Shown here: in pieces, positions 1 through 9,051 of the stretch
Position numbering within the stretch: position 1 is the first letter of the stretch
Layout of the letters: each line of letters starts with the position of its first letter
Notes under the pieces: model-generated
What the model saw: the letters and a program-made list of their open reading frames with translations, nothing else
What the model was told of the DNA's origin: nothing
The model's database searches: none
Assembly: GCF_020171845.1 (NCBI RefSeq)
Contig: NZ_JAIVAM010000016.1
Coordinates: 59,395 to 123,394 of the forward strand
Length of the DNA stretch: 64,000 nucleotides
Direction of reading: 5' to 3'
Source: Cytobacillus kochii
GTDB taxonomy: Bacteria > Bacillota > Bacilli > Bacillales > Cytobacillaceae
Translations under genes and position numbers: made by a program

Positions 1-126
1 TACGATCAATTGATTACTTAAGATAATAGCTGCCCCTTGTATTAAAAGAATTAGCCCCTCAACATAATGTACTTATTTAGGGTTATGACTCAAAAGATAC
101 CTGTAACTTAAAACCTATCATAATTT

Positions 127-828
127 TTAATTATTTTCTTTAGTCCATTTATATCCCATTCTCCATACAGTTTTTAAATGGTTTTCTTGTGGGAAATTAA
201 TGCTTTTTAATTTCCCCCTTAAATTTTTTATATAGGAATCAATCGTCCTATCTTCTATTTCTATATCATTTCCATAACTACTGATTGATCGCTTTAATTG
301 ATTTCTTGATAAAACCTTTTTTGGATTATTTAAAAACAAGGCTAGTAAAGCTGATTCCTTTGGCGTCAGTAATACTTCCTTCTCAAGATAAGTTAGTTCA
401 AATGAATTTAACTTTAAAATTAAACCATTAAAAATAATAATATCCTCTTTAGGATGGAACCTTCTTAAAACTGCCTCAATTCTCGCAACTAGCTCTTCCT
501 CGTTAAATGGCTTGGATATATAATCATCTGCTCCTATCCTAAGACCCTTAACAATATCTGGTTGTTCATCTTTAGCAGTTATCATTATAATTGGTATATC
601 CCAAAAGGACTTTATATCCCTACAAGCAGTTAACCCATCCATTTCAGGCATCATTATATCAAGCAAAATCAAATCTACCTTATTCGTATTTGTTTGTAAG
701 TATATAATTCCGTCAATAGCTGATTCTTTCTTTATACAATTAAAACCCATTGGCTCTAAAAATAATGAAATTAAGTCAAGTATCATAGGCTCATCATCAA
801 TTATTAAAATCGTTTTCAATTTGCTCAT
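127..828 (-). CDS. OmpR-family response regulator
   Basis: This is a DNA-binding response regulator of 233 residues, the usual length. A receiver domain fills about residues 5-120, with the acidic pair IDDE near residue 10, the phosphoacceptor aspartate in LILLDIMMPEMDG and the switch lysine in YISKPF. A winged-helix domain follows (about 135-230, ending in TVWRMGYKW). It overlaps the end of the upstream kinase gene by 32 bases and is surely co-transcribed with it. The AGGGAG box (829-834) directly abuts the ATG at 828, so a TTG at 819, nine bases further on, is a better-spaced start. Its signal is unknown; the divergent qox operon is the obvious candidate target. Confidence 0.93.
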   Translation of the reverse strand: MSKLKTILIIDDEPMILDLISLFLEPMGFNCIKKESAIDGIIYLQTNTNKVDLILLDIMMPEMDGLTACRDIKSFWDIPIIMITAKDEQPDIVKGLRIGADDYISKPFNEEELVARIEAVLRRFHPKEDIIIFNGLILKLNSFELTYLEKEVLLTPKESALLALFLNNPKKVLSRNQLKRSISSYGNDIEIEDRTIDSYIKNLRGKLKSINFPQENHLKTVWRMGYKWTKENN

Positions 829-2182
829 CTCCCTGAAATATTATTTCGAATTGGGTTCCTTTTCCATTTTTACTAGTAAAAGAAATCTCTCCACCATGTG
901 CAAATACGATTTCTTTTACTATAGACAATCCTAGTCCTGCCCCACCCGAACTTCTTTTTCTAGATTTATCAACTCTATAAAAACGATTAAATATATATGG
1001 AATATCCTCTTTAGGTATTCCAACTCCATTATCTGAAGTTGTTATATAAATATATCCATTCTTTAATTGGGCAGAAAGATAAATTTTAGTACCGAAAGAA
1101 TACTTTAATGAATTATCAATTAGATTATAAAGAATTTGTTCTAGTCTAAAAGGATCCGCGATAATGCTTAGGTTCCTTGGGCAATTAGTTATTAACTCCA
1201 TATTTTTATCGTTGAGTTCCCACATGAACTTTTCTTCTATACTGTAAAATAGATGATCTAATCTAATTTCTTTTTTCTCTATTTTAAATGCATTTTTATC
1301 CATCTTAGCTAAAGTAAATAAATCCTTAATTAATATGGATAGTCTGTGGGCCTCTTTTCTTATTATAACTATATATTTATCTTTTTCTTCATCAGAAAGT
1401 TCCCTATTATAAATTATATCAGCATAACCTTTTATTAAAGTTAGCGGTGTTTTTAATTCATGAGAAATACTATCTAAAAAACCTTTCCTTTCCAACTGCA
1501 AGTAATTTAGGTCTTTTGCTAAACGAGTGATTGATTTTGATAAATCCCCCAACTCTTCATTTTTAATATTTGGAAGGGAAATTGAAAAGTCTCCTTCAAT
1601 AATTTTAGATGTTGCTTCCTTCATTTTCACAAGGGGTTTTGCAAGTGCGTATGATAAGAAAGTAATAACGATAAAAGTTAAGATTAAAGTAAACACTCCT
1701 ACAAAAAAGAAATTTTCATTAAGTTTTTTTACCAATATATGGATTTTGTCTGTGTTTTGGAACGTGTATACAAGGCCCACTTCTTTACCGTTATTTCCTA
1801 TAGCATTCACTGTAAATATGAAGTCATCATCTTTCCAATTACCTACAAGAAAATCTTCATTTGTAGTTCTTTCACTTATTTGAGAGTCAACATATTTATT
1901 TAATAAAGAATTAGAAGAGGCAATAATATTATTATTTGTATCTGTTATAATAACATCTGTTTCAGTTTCAGACTCCATAAGCATAATATGCGCAATAGTT
2001 TCACTATCAAAGTGTTTTTCTAATATCGACACTAAAGAGTCTCCTTTAGCCTGTAAAGTAAGCTCTTCTTCATTAATTTTCGAGTGCACAATAGTTGTAT
2101 GCAGAAAAAGAAACATAATAACTTCCAATCCCACAATAATAATAAAGAAGATACAACCAAGTTGTATGGATAATTTCCTCAT
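797..2182 (-). CDS. Membrane sensor histidine kinase
   Basis: This is a two-pass sensor kinase of about 461 residues. An N-terminal membrane segment, an extracytoplasmic sensing region of about 120 residues and a second membrane segment (FFFVGVFTLILTFIVITFLS) are followed by a HAMP linker. The phosphoacceptor histidine lies in SHELKTPLTLIKGYAD, and the ATPase domain shows NLIDNSLKYSF, DNGVGIP and GGAGLGLSIVKEI. I place the start at ATG 2182, behind an AGGTGAT box, not at the TTG 24 bases further out. The gene leads a kinase-then-regulator operon that diverges from qoxABCD. One ArsR/SmtB-like palindrome lies 52 bases before its start. Confidence 0.93.
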   Translation of the reverse strand: MRKLSIQLGCIFFIIIVGLEVIMFLFLHTTIVHSKINEEELTLQAKGDSLVSILEKHFDSETIAHIMLMESETETDVIITDTNNNIIASSNSLLNKYVDSQISERTTNEDFLVGNWKDDDFIFTVNAIGNNGKEVGLVYTFQNTDKIHILVKKLNENFFFVGVFTLILTFIVITFLSYALAKPLVKMKEATSKIIEGDFSISLPNIKNEELGDLSKSITRLAKDLNYLQLERKGFLDSISHELKTPLTLIKGYADIIYNRELSDEEKDKYIVIIRKEAHRLSILIKDLFTLAKMDKNAFKIEKKEIRLDHLFYSIEEKFMWELNDKNMELITNCPRNLSIIADPFRLEQILYNLIDNSLKYSFGTKIYLSAQLKNGYIYITTSDNGVGIPKEDIPYIFNRFYRVDKSRKRSSGGAGLGLSIVKEIVFAHGGEISFTSKNGKGTQFEIIFQGDEQIENDFNN

Positions 2183-2227
2183 AATATCACCTAACTTTTT
2201 GGTCAAATTTTATAAATACATTCTTAA

Positions 2228-2253
2228 ATATATATGAACACATATTCATTTAA
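2228..2253. promoter_or_regulatory. ArsR/SmtB-like operator upstream of the kinase gene
   Basis: The core at 2234-2249 is ATGAACA-CA-TATTCAT, an imperfect palindrome in an AT-rich frame. It fits the 12-2-12 shape known for SmtB/ArsR metal sensors. A near copy lies at 2480 (17 of 18 bases identical over the longer direct repeat), and related sites lie at 7138 and 7681. Binding by the ArsR protein encoded at 6570 is inference. Confidence 0.5.
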
Positions 2254-2259
2254 ATTTCA

Positions 2260-2291
2260 AATACATCTATATTTCAAAGTATAGATGTATT
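2260..2291. repeat. Perfect 12-bp inverted repeat between the kinase and qox operons
   Basis: AATACATCTATA (2260-2271) is followed after eight bases by its exact reverse complement (2280-2291). There is no T-tract. It may be a regulator binding site, for example for the adjacent response regulator, or a hairpin in the leader of one of the divergent transcripts. The rest of the 2183-2531 gap is AT-rich promoter DNA. Confidence 0.5.
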
Positions 2292-2473
2292 CATCTGAAT
2301 TATCACATTAAGAAATTTCAAACTAATACGCCATAATAACATCATAAAAACGTTGACTAGTTGTCACCATAGCGCTAGTAAATTTATGAGATAATATACC
2401 CGAAATATACCTAAAGCGAAGGAGGATTTACTGTATATAGTATAAGTTTTGCATATATAATACATGCTCATAT

Positions 2474-2500
2474 GGTTAAATGAACACATATACATTTGTA
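2474..2500. promoter_or_regulatory. ArsR/SmtB-like operator upstream of qoxA
   Basis: The core at 2480-2495 is ATGAACA-CA-TATACAT, a near-identical copy of the site at 2234. It lies 36 bases before the qoxA ATG, where a bound repressor could block transcription. Whether it is used is not shown by the sequence. Confidence 0.45.
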
Positions 2501-2531
2501 ATATGGCGATATCTATGAAAGGAGATCAAAA

Positions 2532-3458
2532 ATGAAATTAAAAACGTCCTTTTTAATCGGAATGTTTATTGTTGTTATGGTTTTGACGGGGTGTGAGCCT
2601 TTATTAGTTTTGGATCCAAAAGGACCTCAAGGCCGTACAACAGCAAACGTTATTATGATTTCAATATGGACCATGGCAATTGTTGTTATTGTAGTTTTTG
2701 CTATGTATTTCTATATTGTTAGAAAATATCTTGCATCTAGGCAAAGTAAAGATTATGTACCACCATATATAGAGGGTAGTGTTAAGCTTGAAATCATATG
2801 GACAGCAATACCAATATTAATTGTAGCTTTCTTATCAGTAGTAACTGTTATTTCAACTTACAAAGTAGAATCCGTGCCAGAGGGTTACGAAGAAGAGCCA
2901 TTAGTTATTTATGCATCCTCTTCAAACTGGAAGTGGCACTTCAGTTATCCTGAACAAGATATAGAAACCGTTAACTATCTTTTTATACCTACAAACAGGC
3001 CAATAGAGTTTAAACTATATTCGTTTGGTCCTATTTCAAGTTTTTGGATTCCTCAACTAGGAGGACAAAAATATGCAATGGCCGACATGGTAAATACATT
3101 AAACCTTGCTGCAGATGTTCCAGGTGAGTATTCTGGGAGGAACGCAAACTTTACTGGAGAAGGGTTTGCACAACAGACATTCAATGTTACTGCAATGTCA
3201 CCAAAAGAGTTTGATAAATGGATAAGAGATATAAAATCAACAGCAGAAACATTAACTGAGGAGAAGTTTGATGAGTTATTACAACCCGGGCACTTAGGTC
3301 AATCAACTTATAAAGGTACACACTTGGAGTTTTCTCCTCCACCGGAAAATCATCATTCCAAAGAACCCTTAAAGGATAATCAAGAAGAAATTAAAAACCA
3401 AAAAATAATAAAAGATGACTTATCGAACGATGAAGATCATTCAAACATGAAACATTAA
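2532..3458 (+). CDS. qoxA: Quinol oxidase subunit II
   Basis: This is subunit II of a heme-copper menaquinol oxidase (aa3-600 type), 308 residues. It starts as a lipoprotein (lipobox VLTGC, Cys21) and has two membrane helices (about 40-62 and 86-110). A cupredoxin-fold domain follows, with SSSNWKWHFSYP and FGPISSFWIPQLGGQKYAMADM. The Cys/His ligands of a CuA site are absent, as expected of a quinol rather than cytochrome c oxidase. The last 45 or so residues are charged and His-rich (ENHHSK, DEDHSNMKH). It has a strong GGAGATC box and is the first gene of qoxABCD. Confidence 0.95.
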   Translation: MKLKTSFLIGMFIVVMVLTGCEPLLVLDPKGPQGRTTANVIMISIWTMAIVVIVVFAMYFYIVRKYLASRQSKDYVPPYIEGSVKLEIIWTAIPILIVAFLSVVTVISTYKVESVPEGYEEEPLVIYASSSNWKWHFSYPEQDIETVNYLFIPTNRPIEFKLYSFGPISSFWIPQLGGQKYAMADMVNTLNLAADVPGEYSGRNANFTGEGFAQQTFNVTAMSPKEFDKWIRDIKSTAETLTEEKFDELLQPGHLGQSTYKGTHLEFSPPPENHHSKEPLKDNQEEIKNQKIIKDDLSNDEDHSNMKH

Positions 3459-3510
3459 TGTGTATGTTTTAATAGAGTCTTTTATTGAACATGAAAGGAG
3501 TTACTGTAAT

Positions 3511-5457
3511 ATGGATTTCTTAGATAGATTTGCAGTTCCTAATCCGGGTCCTACCATATATGCTTCAATGGTTGCAATTGCTTTAACAACTATAGCCATT
3601 ATCATAGGATTAACCTATTTTAAAAAGTGGGGGTATCTATGGCGCGAGTGGCTCACTACAGTAGACCATAAACGGATTGGAATCATGTATTTAATCTCTG
3701 CTATTTTAATGCTTTTCCGCGGTGGAGTTGATGCAATAATGATGAGAGCACAAACTGCAGTACCGGATAACACTTTATTAGGCGCTCAAGAGTATAATGA
3801 GATTTTCACTACTCATGGTGTTGTTATGATTATATTTATGGCAATGGCATTTATAATGGCATTGATGAATTTCGTTATTCCTTTACAAATTGGAACACGA
3901 GATGTTGCATTTCCTAGGTTAAATGCTCTAAGCTATTGGCTCTATTTCGCTGGAGCAATGCTTTTCAATATATCTTTCGTGGTTGGTGGCTCGCCTGATT
4001 CTGGCTGGTCTTCATACTTTCCACTTGCTGGAACAGATTTTAGTGAATCAGTGGGCACAAATTATTATATGATCGCACTCCAAATTTCAGGTATTGGTAC
4101 ACTAATAACTGGTATAAACTTTATCACCACTATTTTAAAAATGAGAGCTCCTGGTATGTCATTAATGAAAATGCCAATGTTTACTTGGTCAGCTTTAATT
4201 ACAAACTTGATAATTGTTTTTGCGTTTCCTGTATTAACTGTTGCACTGGCTATGGGGACAATGGATAGACTATTTGCCACTAATTTTTTCACTACTGAAA
4301 ATGGTGGTATGGATATGCTTTGGGCAAATCTATTCTGGGTATGGGGCCATCCTGAAGTATATATATTAATTTTACCTGCCTTTGGAATTTACAGTGAAAT
4401 AATATCAACATTTGCAAGAAGAAATCTTTATGGTTATAAATCTATGGTTTATTCTATGATAGCTATTTCTTTGCTATCATTTCTGGTTTGGGTTCATCAC
4501 TTCTTTACAATGGGACAGGGAGCATTAGTTAATAGTATATTTTCTATCACAACAATGGCGATAGCTGTTCCTACTGGTATAAAGATTTTTAACTGGCTGT
4601 TTACCTTAAGAAAAGGAAGTATTGTTTTAACCACTCCAATGCTTTATTCACTCGGATTTATTCCCATATTTACAATAGGTGGGGTAACTGGTGTAATGCT
4701 AGGTATGGCAAGTGCTGATTATCAGTACCATAATACAATGTTCTTGGTAGCTCATTTTCATTTGGTAATTATACCAGGTGTTGTATTTGCAATGATAGCT
4801 GGTCTATTTTATTGGTGGCCAAAAATGTTTGGCTTTATGCTAAATGAAAGATTAGGTAAATGGTCATTTTGGTTTATAGCTATCAGTGTATGTTTAACAT
4901 TCTTCCCAATGTTTATTTCCGGTTTAGATGGGCAAGCTCGACGTATGTATACCTATTCTGAGAGCACAGGGTTTGGTGTTTGGAATATGATTTCATTTAT
5001 AGGGGCTATTGGATTAGCAATTGGATTTGCATTAATTGTCTATAATATATATTATAGCGTTCGATATTCTCCAAGAAATATTCCAGCAGATCCTTGGAAT
5101 GCCAGATCCTTAGAGTGGGCAACTGCAACTCCTGTTCCTGATTATAATTTTGCTATATTACCAGAGGTCAAATCCACTGAAGCATTTTGGGACTCTAAGA
5201 TATATGGCGACAAACTTTTCAATAAAAGGATCGAACCAATTCATATGCCTAATAATAGTGGAATGCCTTTTATAATGGGAATAATATTCTTTATATGGGG
5301 ATTTGCTTTCGTATTTGGCCTATGGATATTATTAGTTTTATCTACAATAGGAATCGGTATCTGTTTAGCACTTCGTTCCTATGAAAAAGATGAAGGTTAT
5401 TATATACCTGTCGATGAAATCGAAAGAGTAGAAAAAACAGGAGGGAAGAAAAAATGA
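3511..5457 (+). CDS. qoxB: Quinol oxidase subunit I
   Basis: This is the catalytic subunit of the quinol oxidase (648 residues from this start), a polytopic membrane protein carrying heme a, heme a3 and CuB. Visible signatures are TTHGVVMIIFMAM (heme a ligand), WVWGHPEVYILILP (CuB His with the cross-linked Tyr), VWVHHFF (CuB ligands) and VAHFHLVIIPGV (heme ligands). The open frame begins earlier at 3460, but AAAGGAG at 3493-3499 points to ATG 3511, which gives the family-typical MDFLDRFAVPNPGPT. Its stop overlaps the qoxC start. Confidence 0.96.
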   Translation: MDFLDRFAVPNPGPTIYASMVAIALTTIAIIIGLTYFKKWGYLWREWLTTVDHKRIGIMYLISAILMLFRGGVDAIMMRAQTAVPDNTLLGAQEYNEIFTTHGVVMIIFMAMAFIMALMNFVIPLQIGTRDVAFPRLNALSYWLYFAGAMLFNISFVVGGSPDSGWSSYFPLAGTDFSESVGTNYYMIALQISGIGTLITGINFITTILKMRAPGMSLMKMPMFTWSALITNLIIVFAFPVLTVALAMGTMDRLFATNFFTTENGGMDMLWANLFWVWGHPEVYILILPAFGIYSEIISTFARRNLYGYKSMVYSMIAISLLSFLVWVHHFFTMGQGALVNSIFSITTMAIAVPTGIKIFNWLFTLRKGSIVLTTPMLYSLGFIPIFTIGGVTGVMLGMASADYQYHNTMFLVAHFHLVIIPGVVFAMIAGLFYWWPKMFGFMLNERLGKWSFWFIAISVCLTFFPMFISGLDGQARRMYTYSESTGFGVWNMISFIGAIGLAIGFALIVYNIYYSVRYSPRNIPADPWNARSLEWATATPVPDYNFAILPEVKSTEAFWDSKIYGDKLFNKRIEPIHMPNNSGMPFIMGIIFFIWGFAFVFGLWILLVLSTIGIGICLALRSYEKDEGYYIPVDEIERVEKTGGKKK

Positions 5458-6050
5458 AGGTAGATAAATCTCTTCCTCTGGAATACGGTACAGAACAAAA
5501 TCGCTTAAATATATTAGGTTTTTGGGTATTTATAGGCGCAGAAATAGCTTTATTTGGCACACTATTTGCTTCATATTTCACACTAATAAATAGAACAGGG
5601 AATGGACCGGCAGGTGCAGAAATTTTCGAAATTGCCCCCGTAATGATTGAAACTATTCTTTTATTAACGAGTAGTTTTACGATAGGATTAGCAATCCATG
5701 CTATGAGAATGGGGAAAGTAAAAGCAACTATAACCTTTTTTATCATAACCCTCTTACTAGGACTTGGATTTCTAGGTATAGAAATATATGATTTCATTGT
5801 TTTTATTCATGAAGGAGCAACTTTGCAAACAAGTGGATTCACAGCAATATTGTTTCTAATATTAGGCACACATGGAGCTCACGTCTTGGTTGGTATATTC
5901 TGGGGAATATTTATTATATCGCAATTATTTAAGCACGGCTTAACCCCTAGAACAAATAACAAAGCTTTTATATTCTCCTTGTACTGGCACTTTTTAGATG
6001 TTGTTTGGATCTTTATTTTTAGTTTTATCTTTATGAAAGGAATGTTGTAG
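5454..6050 (+). CDS. qoxC: Quinol oxidase subunit III
   Basis: This is subunit III of the oxidase, 198 residues and about five membrane helices. Family signatures are LPLEYGTEQNRLNILGFWVF near the start, ASYFTL, the central THGAHVLVG and the terminal LYWHFLDVVWIFIFS. Its ATG overlaps the last four bases of qoxB (ATGA) behind an AGGAGGG box, so the two are translationally coupled. It has no redox centre and supports assembly and stability of subunit I. Confidence 0.95.
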   Translation: MKVDKSLPLEYGTEQNRLNILGFWVFIGAEIALFGTLFASYFTLINRTGNGPAGAEIFEIAPVMIETILLLTSSFTIGLAIHAMRMGKVKATITFFIITLLLGLGFLGIEIYDFIVFIHEGATLQTSGFTAILFLILGTHGAHVLVGIFWGIFIISQLFKHGLTPRTNNKAFIFSLYWHFLDVVWIFIFSFIFMKGML

Positions 6051-6053
6051 GTT

Positions 6054-6338
6054 ATGAAAGAATTATTTCCTAGAAAGCATGTGTATGGATTTATATCTTC
6101 CTTATTGTTATCTATAATTGCCCTTTCCTTGTATTATTTTGATTTAACATTTCAACTATCTATGAGTATCCTTCTTATAACAGCATTTTTTCAAGCTGCT
6201 ATACAATTGATTGTATTTATGCATGCAGGAGAAACTGAAGATAAAAAATCAATATATATAACAATATATTATGGTGTATTTATAGCATTAGTTACGATAT
6301 TTGGTACTTTACTAGCGTTAATATGGGGTTATTATTAA
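6054..6338 (+). CDS. qoxD: Quinol oxidase subunit IV
   Basis: This is a small three-helix membrane protein of 94 residues, the family size. It has the characteristic FFQAAIQLIVFMHAGE segment of CyoD/QoxD proteins. It lies three bases after qoxC and closes the operon; a terminator follows immediately. The full set of four subunits, all intact, suggests a functional oxidase. Confidence 0.93.
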   Translation: MKELFPRKHVYGFISSLLLSIIALSLYYFDLTFQLSMSILLITAFFQAAIQLIVFMHAGETEDKKSIYITIYYGVFIALVTIFGTLLALIWGYY

Positions 6339-6350
6339 TCTATTAATTAC

Positions 6351-6396
6351 AAGAGATGAAGATCGTCTTAATACAGGAGATCTTTATCTCTTTTTT
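6351..6396 (+). terminator. Terminator of qoxABCD
   Basis: AAGAGATGAAGATC (6351-6364) pairs with GATCTTTATCTCTT (6379-6392) with one mismatch, and a run of T follows. It sits 12 bases after the qoxD stop. Confidence 0.85.
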
Positions 6397-6569
6397 ATAC
6401 AATAGTTAATTCATCAATTTTTTTTATAAGAAGAATTCTAACCCTAATCTAATATATCTAACTTTTATCCTCTAGTAATATATGCTTAAATCACAATTGA
6501 TTTAGTAACAAATATAAATTATTCAGATATGATATAATTCTAGTCATCAATACCATGATGAGGTGAATT

Positions 6570-6899
6570 ATGGAAAAGAACGAAAACCATTATAACTATT
6601 CGGGAGAAGAATCATTAGATGAAGAGACACTTTTTATTGTTTCTCAAATATATAAAGCGCTTTCAGACCCAACGAGGATAAAAATTCTTCACTTATTGTC
6701 TCAAAAGCAATATTCCGTCAATGAAATTGCTAATAATCTGGATTTACTCCAATCTACGGTATCCCATCAATTACGCTTTCTAAAAAATTTAAGGCTTGTT
6801 AAATACCGTAGAGATGGTAAAACAATGATTTATTCTTGTGATGATGATCATGTTATGCATATTCTTAAACAGACAATCGAGCATGCGAGGCATCATTGA
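6570..6899 (+). CDS. czrA: ArsR/SmtB-family metal-sensing repressor (CzrA-like)
   Basis: This is a winged-helix repressor of 109 residues (core [14 protein letters not shown], helix-turn-helix [17 protein letters not shown]). The C-terminal helix keeps the full alpha5 zinc site of the CzrA/SmtB type: the spacing D-x-H then H-x-x-H in [19 protein letters not shown] matches the known D84/H86/H97/H100 pattern. The CadC N-terminal cysteines are missing. It probably senses Zn(II)/Co(II) and releases DNA on binding. A strong GAGGTGA box precedes the ATG. Downstream lie a relic ATPase, a relic copy of this gene, and czcD. Confidence 0.92.
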   Translation: MEKNENHYNYSGEESLDEETLFIVSQIYKALSDPTRIKILHLLSQKQYSVNEIANNLDLLQSTVSHQLRFLKNLRLVKYRRDGKTMIYSCDDDHVMHILKQTIEHARHH

Positions 6900-6947
6900 A
6901 TTTATAGCTAACCACAATGCTCTTATTAGGCTTTATAAACCCATAGA

Positions 6948-6982
6948 ATACCCCCACCATTTAAATAGTAGGTGGCGGGTAT
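6948..6982 (+). terminator. Hairpin after the arsR gene
   Basis: ATACCCCCACC (6948-6958) pairs with GGTGGCGGGTAT (6971-6982) with one bulge. It lies 49 bases after the arsR stop. The T-tract is poor, so it may be a weak terminator or an mRNA 3' stabiliser. Confidence 0.45.
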
Positions 6983-7137
6983 ATACATATTTAAACGTCA
7001 CTTTTAATCCTCCATTTAGTTTGATTTGTTTCCTCTGTAAATTATCTATCCCTGATAATAGAAATTTGCCCATGTTTAAAGTAATTAAATTTGTTATTTT
7101 TAACATTACATTAATTACTGCATATGAATACAACAAC

Positions 7138-7153
7138 ATGATTATATGTTCAT
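7138..7153. promoter_or_regulatory. ArsR/SmtB-like operator before the ATPase relic
   Basis: ATGATTA-TA-TGTTCAT has the same 7-2-7 palindromic core as the sites at 2234, 2480 and 7681. It lies about 45 bases before the relic metal ATPase, where an operator for the neighbouring repressor would be expected. Confidence 0.5.
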
Positions 7154-7195
7154 TCGTTTTTTTTCGAGTGTTTAACATAGTTGAATAAGGGGGGA

Positions 7196-7502
7196 TACTA
7201 AAAAAATAGTTGATGAAAACTTTTTAATTTCTATTCCAACTATCGTATCGTTTGCAATTTATCAATATCTAGAGGGCATAGTTGTAATGCTATTCTATTT
7301 GGCTGGAGGATTCTGAGTACGGTCCAAGAGATGTTGAAATAGGTAATGAAGTTTTAAGCGGTTTCGAGAATGTTAAAGGTCTATTAACAATTAAAATTAC
7401 AAAACCAGGGCAATATGGGAACCTATTATATCAGATGTTCGAGTTGCCTTGCATGCAGTGCTTAATGCAATGCGTGCTTTAAAAATTGACCAATTATCAT
7501 AA
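7196..7502 (+). pseudogene. Relic of a ZntA/CadA-type metal P-type ATPase
   Basis: Three short stretches of P1B-ATPase coding sequence survive in different frames with large internal deletions. They are a membrane segment reading YQYLEGIVVMLFYLAGG (about 7260-7315), an actuator-domain piece reading VEIGNEVLSGFENVKGLLTI (about 7333-7395), and the C-terminus reading LHAVLNAMRALKIDQLS (7450-7502). An intact family member has about 700 residues; here everything is within 307 bases, with no phosphorylation motif or HMA domain. It stood directly after arsR behind an operator-like site, the classic arrangement for a metal-induced exporter. The rest of 6900-7723 shows no gene. Confidence 0.75.
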
Positions 7503-7680
7503 ATAAATTGTGTGGTTGGATGTACACAGTATCCACAACGTCTCTGTATGATAATGGAGAATACGAATAATATTTCAAGTTATATCTGAATGATTATTAG
7601 AAATATACATATACTAATTTTGTCTTTCTTCAAATGATTTAGTTAAATATTGAAAAAACTATATAATAATATATTATTAT

Positions 7681-7696
7681 ATGATAATATGCTCAT
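7681..7696. promoter_or_regulatory. ArsR/SmtB-like operator before the arsR relic and czcD
   Basis: ATGATAA-TA-TGCTCAT shares the palindromic core of the three other sites in this region. It lies about 27 bases before the relic repressor gene, and so upstream of the czcD transcript. Confidence 0.45.
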
Positions 7697-7723
7697 GCAT
7701 AAAATCATCGAGGTGAATTAGAA

Positions 7724-8035
7724 GTGTGAAGGAAAAAATATGGTGAGCTAATTATAAATGAGGATATTTTATTTGCTTTTACACAAACGTTTTGAGCGTT
7801 AAGCGACTAAACTAGAGATTGCATTTTAAATTTATTTTGTTCAGAAGAACATTCAGTAGATGATAATATTGCTGAGACATTAAATTTAAGCCAATCAGTG
7901 GCTCCCACCAATTGAGTAATTTGAAAAATCTAAGATTGGTCAAATCTAGAAGAGAAGGTACTACATTATATTAAAGATGACGATCACATCATGAATTTGT
8001 TAAAGCAGACAATTGAGCATGCAGAGCATCGTTAA
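7724..8035 (+). pseudogene. Relic of a second CzrA-like repressor gene
   Basis: This stretch resembles the intact arsR at 6570 along its length but is broken by stops and frameshifts. The same GAGGTGAATTA leader precedes it. Decayed helix-turn-helix text ([20 protein letters not shown]) is readable across frames. The end still encodes [19 protein letters not shown], close to the metal-site helix of the intact protein. It ends 15 bases before czcD, so it was once the co-transcribed repressor of that exporter; the intact paralogue at 6570 has presumably taken over. Confidence 0.8.
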
Positions 8036-8050
8036 ATAAGGAGGAGTAAA

Positions 8051-8998
8051 GTGGGACACGAACATGGACATGACCATACACATGGTACAAATAAAAAAAC
8101 ATTATTATTAAGTTTTATTATCATAACAGGATATATGCTTGTTGAAGCAATTGGTGGTTTCCTTACTAATAGCCTTGCATTACTATCTGATGCAGGACAT
8201 ATGCTAAGTGACTCCATATCACTAGGTATTGCTATATTAGCTTTTAAATTTGGAGAAAAAGCAGCTAATTACAGTAAAACATACGGTTATAAAAGATTTG
8301 AAATATTAGCAGCTGTCCTTAACGGCTCGACACTCATTTTAATCGCTATTTATATATTTTATGAAGCTTTTCATCGTTTTCAAAATCCACCTGAAATTGC
8401 TTCGACTGGAATGTTAATAATTGCAACAATTGGACTACTCATCAACATATTAGTTGCTTGGATTATGCTGCGTGGTGGTGATATAGAAGAAAACTTGAAT
8501 ATGCGTGGAGCCTATTTGCATGTAATAAGCGACATGCTTGGTTCTATTGGTGCTATTGTTGCAGCACTATTGATTATGTTCTTTGGATGGGGATGGGCAG
8601 ATTCTCTTGCAAGTGTAATAGTTGCATCTCTTGTATTAAGAAGTGGTTATTATGTTATGAAGTCAGGGATACACGTACTTATGGAAGGAGCTCCACAAAA
8701 TGTGGATGTGGATGATGTGATTAAAACAATACAAGATACAAATGAAATACAAAGCGTTCACGATTTGCATGTTTGGACAATTACAAGTGGATTAAATGCA
8801 CTTTCTTGCCACGCAGTTGTAGAAGGTAAAATGACAATTGCTGAAAGTGAAAAATTGCTCCATAAAATTGAACATAATCTTGAACACAAGAATATTCACC
8901 ACATGACAATACAACTAGAAACATCTTCTAATAATCATAAAGATACGATTTTATGTAAAATGGAAGGTAAACCTTCTGCACATAGTCATCATCATTAA
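8051..8998 (+). CDS. czcD: Cation diffusion facilitator, Zn/Cd/Co exporter
   Basis: This is a CDF-family proton/metal antiporter of 315 residues in the cytoplasmic membrane. It has six helices. The transport site is visible as SDAGHMLSD in helix 2 and LHVISDMLGS in helix 5. The cytoplasmic C-terminal domain contains VHDLHVWTITSGLNALSCH. Both ends are His-rich (HEHGHDHTHG; HSHHH), which favours zinc. It starts with GTG behind AAGGAGGAG. It follows a relic repressor and is the only intact effector of this metal locus. Confidence 0.94.
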   Translation: MGHEHGHDHTHGTNKKTLLLSFIIITGYMLVEAIGGFLTNSLALLSDAGHMLSDSISLGIAILAFKFGEKAANYSKTYGYKRFEILAAVLNGSTLILIAIYIFYEAFHRFQNPPEIASTGMLIIATIGLLINILVAWIMLRGGDIEENLNMRGAYLHVISDMLGSIGAIVAALLIMFFGWGWADSLASVIVASLVLRSGYYVMKSGIHVLMEGAPQNVDVDDVIKTIQDTNEIQSVHDLHVWTITSGLNALSCHAVVEGKMTIAESEKLLHKIEHNLEHKNIHHMTIQLETSSNNHKDTILCKMEGKPSAHSHHH

Positions 8999-9051
8999 GA
9001 AGAACTCATATAGAAATATTTCATCTTCAGCGCATTCTAAATGAGAAGGCG

